This document shows positions 13,496-14,987 of a stretch of DNA of 14,987 nt, piece by piece; within the stretch, counting starts at the first letter, position 1, and every line of letters begins with the position of its first letter. Under the pieces are notes generated by a model. That model was not told where the DNA came from. It made no database searches and saw nothing but the letters and a program-made list of their open reading frames with translations. The position numbers were made by a program, and so were the translations under genes. The stretch lies in the NCBI GenBank assembly GCA_937899305.1, contig CALDJV010000006.1, positions 1 through 14,987 on the forward strand, read 5' to 3'. This DNA comes from an uncultured Cytophagaceae bacterium (GTDB lineage Bacteria > Bacteroidota > Bacteroidia > Cytophagales > Microscillaceae).

Positions 13496-14173
13496 ATGAA
13501 AAATTTTAAGATTTTAATATGGTGGATATTTGCCATTTGGACATTAGAGGCTTGCTCGCCTAAAATCAAACCCTACCAATGTGGAGTTGTTTTGAGTCAG
13601 AAAAATATCAAAAATACCTTTGGTAACTTGATTAAAATATTGGACCTCACCGAAGGAAAGGTGTACGCCGACTTGGGGGCTTCTAATGGGGCTTATGATG
13701 TGATGATGGCTTCGCTTACCAAAGGAGTGACCTATTATGTGCAAGACATCGATACTACCTGTCTCAACCAGAGAGAGTTCAAAAAGGTAGTAGATTATTA
13801 CACCCAACAAAGTGGTTATCCCATTACAACGCACAACCGTTTTCATCTTACCATGGGTGATGTACACCAGACCAACCTTCCCGATAATACCTTTGATGTG
13901 ATTTATAGCAATGGTGCTTTTCATGTGTTTTCGGACAAACTGGCGATCATGCGTGACGTATATCGAAAACTCAAGCCAGGGGGATACCTATTTATTCGGG
14001 ATCGGCTTGCTAAAGGTCCCAAGAAAGAGCTTTGTAATGATGAAAAATGCCGTCATCCACTTTTACAGGAACAAGAATTTTTATCAATTTTACAGAACAG
14101 TCGGTTTGTTTTGATTAAAAAATACCCTCGCTTTGAAGGAACACCCATCTTTAAATTTCAAAAGCCAGAATAA
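13496..14173 (+). CDS. Lipoprotein with class I SAM-dependent methyltransferase-like domain, paralogue 1
   Basis: A 225-residue protein. Residues 1-20 form a lipoprotein signal peptide: MKN-FK, a hydrophobic stretch (ILIWWIFAIW) and a lipobox LEAC with Cys20 as the lipidation site. The rest is a Rossmann-type methyltransferase: VYADLGASNGAYDV (57-69) as motif I with Asp59, YYVQDID (80-86) with an acidic end as motif II, LPDNTFDVIYSNGAFH (128-143) as motif IV, and KLKPGGYLFIRD (158-169). Motif I has Asn where a second Gly is common, but the overall fold is clear. A CxxxxC pair (Cys180, Cys185) is shared with the next gene. Mature protein would lie outside the cytoplasm, where S-adenosylmethionine is not expected, so either the ligand differs or localisation is unusual. 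The substrate is unknown. It is followed after 11 bases by its paralogue. Confidence 0.82.
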   Translation: MKNFKILIWWIFAIWTLEACSPKIKPYQCGVVLSQKNIKNTFGNLIKILDLTEGKVYADLGASNGAYDVMMASLTKGVTYYVQDIDTTCLNQREFKKVVDYYTQQSGYPITTHNRFHLTMGDVHQTNLPDNTFDVIYSNGAFHVFSDKLAIMRDVYRKLKPGGYLFIRDRLAKGPKKELCNDEKCRHPLLQEQEFLSILQNSRFVLIKKYPRFEGTPIFKFQKPE

Positions 14174-14184
14174 ATTTTAATGTG

Positions 14185-14844
14185 ATGAAAAACACCCTTT
14201 ATTTTATTCTCGTGTTTGCTATGATTTATGTTTTGGGTAGCTGTCGACCTTACAAACATGGACCCATCATGAATCAAAAAAATATTCAAAAAACCTTTAC
14301 TCCGTTAATACAAGCGTTTGGTTTGAAACCAGGAACCGTTTATGCTGATATAGGTGCTCAAAATGGCTTGTATGATGTGGCATTTGCTACCCTTACCCAA
14401 GGCGTAACATACTATATTCAGGATATTGACCAGGCAGCTCTGAAAGAACTGGATAGAGTGTTACGGTATTACACTAAGAAAAGTGGGCGTCCTATTGCTC
14501 AGGATAATCAATTTCACTCTGTGTTGGGTACCACAAAACAGACCAATCTACCCGACGATACCTTTGATGTAATTCACTCCAATGCTACCTTTCACGCGAT
14601 TCGCCATAAGCGAGCCATCATCCAAGATATTTTCACGAAACTGAAACCTGGTGGCTATTTTTTTATTCGAGATGAGTTTGTGAAAAATGGAGTAGTGAAG
14701 TGGTGTCCCAGCAAAGAATGTAATGCCAGGTTGGCCACCGAAGAAGAGTTGTTGGCAGTGATGGCTACTACTGATTTCAAGTTGGTGAAGAAATACCCTG
14801 ATTATGATGGATACCCAATGTATAAATTTCAGAGACCCGAATAA
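14185..14844 (+). CDS. Lipoprotein with class I SAM-dependent methyltransferase-like domain, paralogue 2
   Basis: A 219-residue tandem paralogue of the preceding gene. ATG at 14185 is chosen over the GTG at 14182 because it puts the lipobox cysteine at residue 20 (YVLGSC), as in paralogue 1. It shares the same architecture: TVYADIGAQNGLYDV (51-65), YYIQDID (76-82), LPDDTFDVIHSNATFH (122-137), KLKPGGYFFIRD (152-163), a Cys174-Cys179 pair and the ending YKFQRPE, matching FKFQKPE. Conserved motif I, an acidic loop and the paired cysteines across a clearly diverged pair suggest both are functional. The 11-base gap implies one operon from the promoter near 13425. Substrate unknown; enzymes acting on envelope lipids, quinone-like or small exported compounds would be guesses. 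Confidence 0.8.
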   Translation: MKNTLYFILVFAMIYVLGSCRPYKHGPIMNQKNIQKTFTPLIQAFGLKPGTVYADIGAQNGLYDVAFATLTQGVTYYIQDIDQAALKELDRVLRYYTKKSGRPIAQDNQFHSVLGTTKQTNLPDDTFDVIHSNATFHAIRHKRAIIQDIFTKLKPGGYFFIRDEFVKNGVVKWCPSKECNARLATEEELLAVMATTDFKLVKKYPDYDGYPMYKFQRPE

Positions 14845-14919
14845 AAGCTTTTGTTAGGGTGCATTTTTTTGCTTTTAAGTCACACAAAAACCTGAAAAAT
14901 TTATTAGTTTACTTGCGCA

Positions 14920-14948
14920 GGTTAGGATGTTTTTTTCCTGACCATTTT
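14920..14948 (+). terminator. Possible weak terminator after the methyltransferase pair
   Basis: GGTTAGG (14920-14926) can pair with CCTGACC (14937-14943) through one G-U pair, around a T-rich loop, followed by ATTTT. It lies 76 bases after the stop and is weaker than the other terminators here. Confidence 0.35.
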
Positions 14949-14956
14949 AAAACCGT

Positions 14957-14970
14957 ACACAAAATTGTGT
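14957..14970. promoter_or_regulatory. Short palindrome near the window end
   Basis: ACACAA and TTGTGT flank two A in a perfect 14-base palindrome-like site. It could be an operator for a gene beyond the window, or chance in AT-rich DNA. Confidence 0.2.
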
Positions 14971-14987
14971 GATAAAAAAGTGTTTTA

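Noticed and set aside
13360..13569. Minus-strand 69-codon open frame between the RraA gene and the methyltransferase pair
   Set aside because: It overlaps the promoter and 5' end of a well-supported plus-strand gene and has no family features.

Overview
The window reads as chromosomal DNA of a Bacteroidota bacterium, most likely a marine Cytophagales of the Microscilla type (inference). The grounds are moderate to low GC with AT-rich intergenic DNA, start codons preceded by A/T-rich DNA rather than Shine-Dalgarno sequences, several TAnnTTTG-type promoter boxes, and proteins typical of that phylum: an alpha/beta hydrolase-OsmC fusion, a TrpB2, a stand-alone methylmalonyl-CoA mutase large subunit, a sulfatase and a SpoIIAA-like protein. 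No rRNA, tRNA, CRISPR array, transposase or phage gene is visible.

Left part (1-6346): a folded-looking leader precedes the hydrolase-OsmC fusion (+). This gene converges on a D-aminoacylase-type amidohydrolase (-) across a shared inverted repeat. Next come a GNAT/FeeM-like acyltransferase (-), about 580 bases of non-coding DNA with two copies of a 41-base palindromic repeat, and trpB2 (-) with its own terminator. Middle (6347-10969): the divergent methylmalonyl-CoA mutase gene and a cytoplasmic-looking sulfatase, both + and each closed by a strong hairpin terminator.

The most striking part is 11081-11896 on the minus strand. Five consecutive small genes, all too short for usual gene finders, each encode exactly 40 residues and repeat with a period of 174, 174, 174 and 171 bases. 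All share a leader ending in a double-glycine signal (L at -12, I/L at -4, K-G-G) and an eight-residue C-terminus of the form x-x-P-W-[ILV]-[DE]-[KR]-P. This looks like a multi-copy precursor array for a secreted or modified octapeptide (RiPP, bacteriocin or pheromone). No maturation or export gene lies in the window, so the activity is unknown.

Right part (11897-14987): a dyad upstream of the peptide array, a SpoIIAA/STAS-like gene and an RraA-family gene (both -), then two tandem + strand paralogues that combine a lipoprotein signal peptide with a class I methyltransferase fold, an unusual pairing. The rest is mostly independent metabolic genes with no single shared pathway. The clearest multigene units are the peptide array and the methyltransferase pair.
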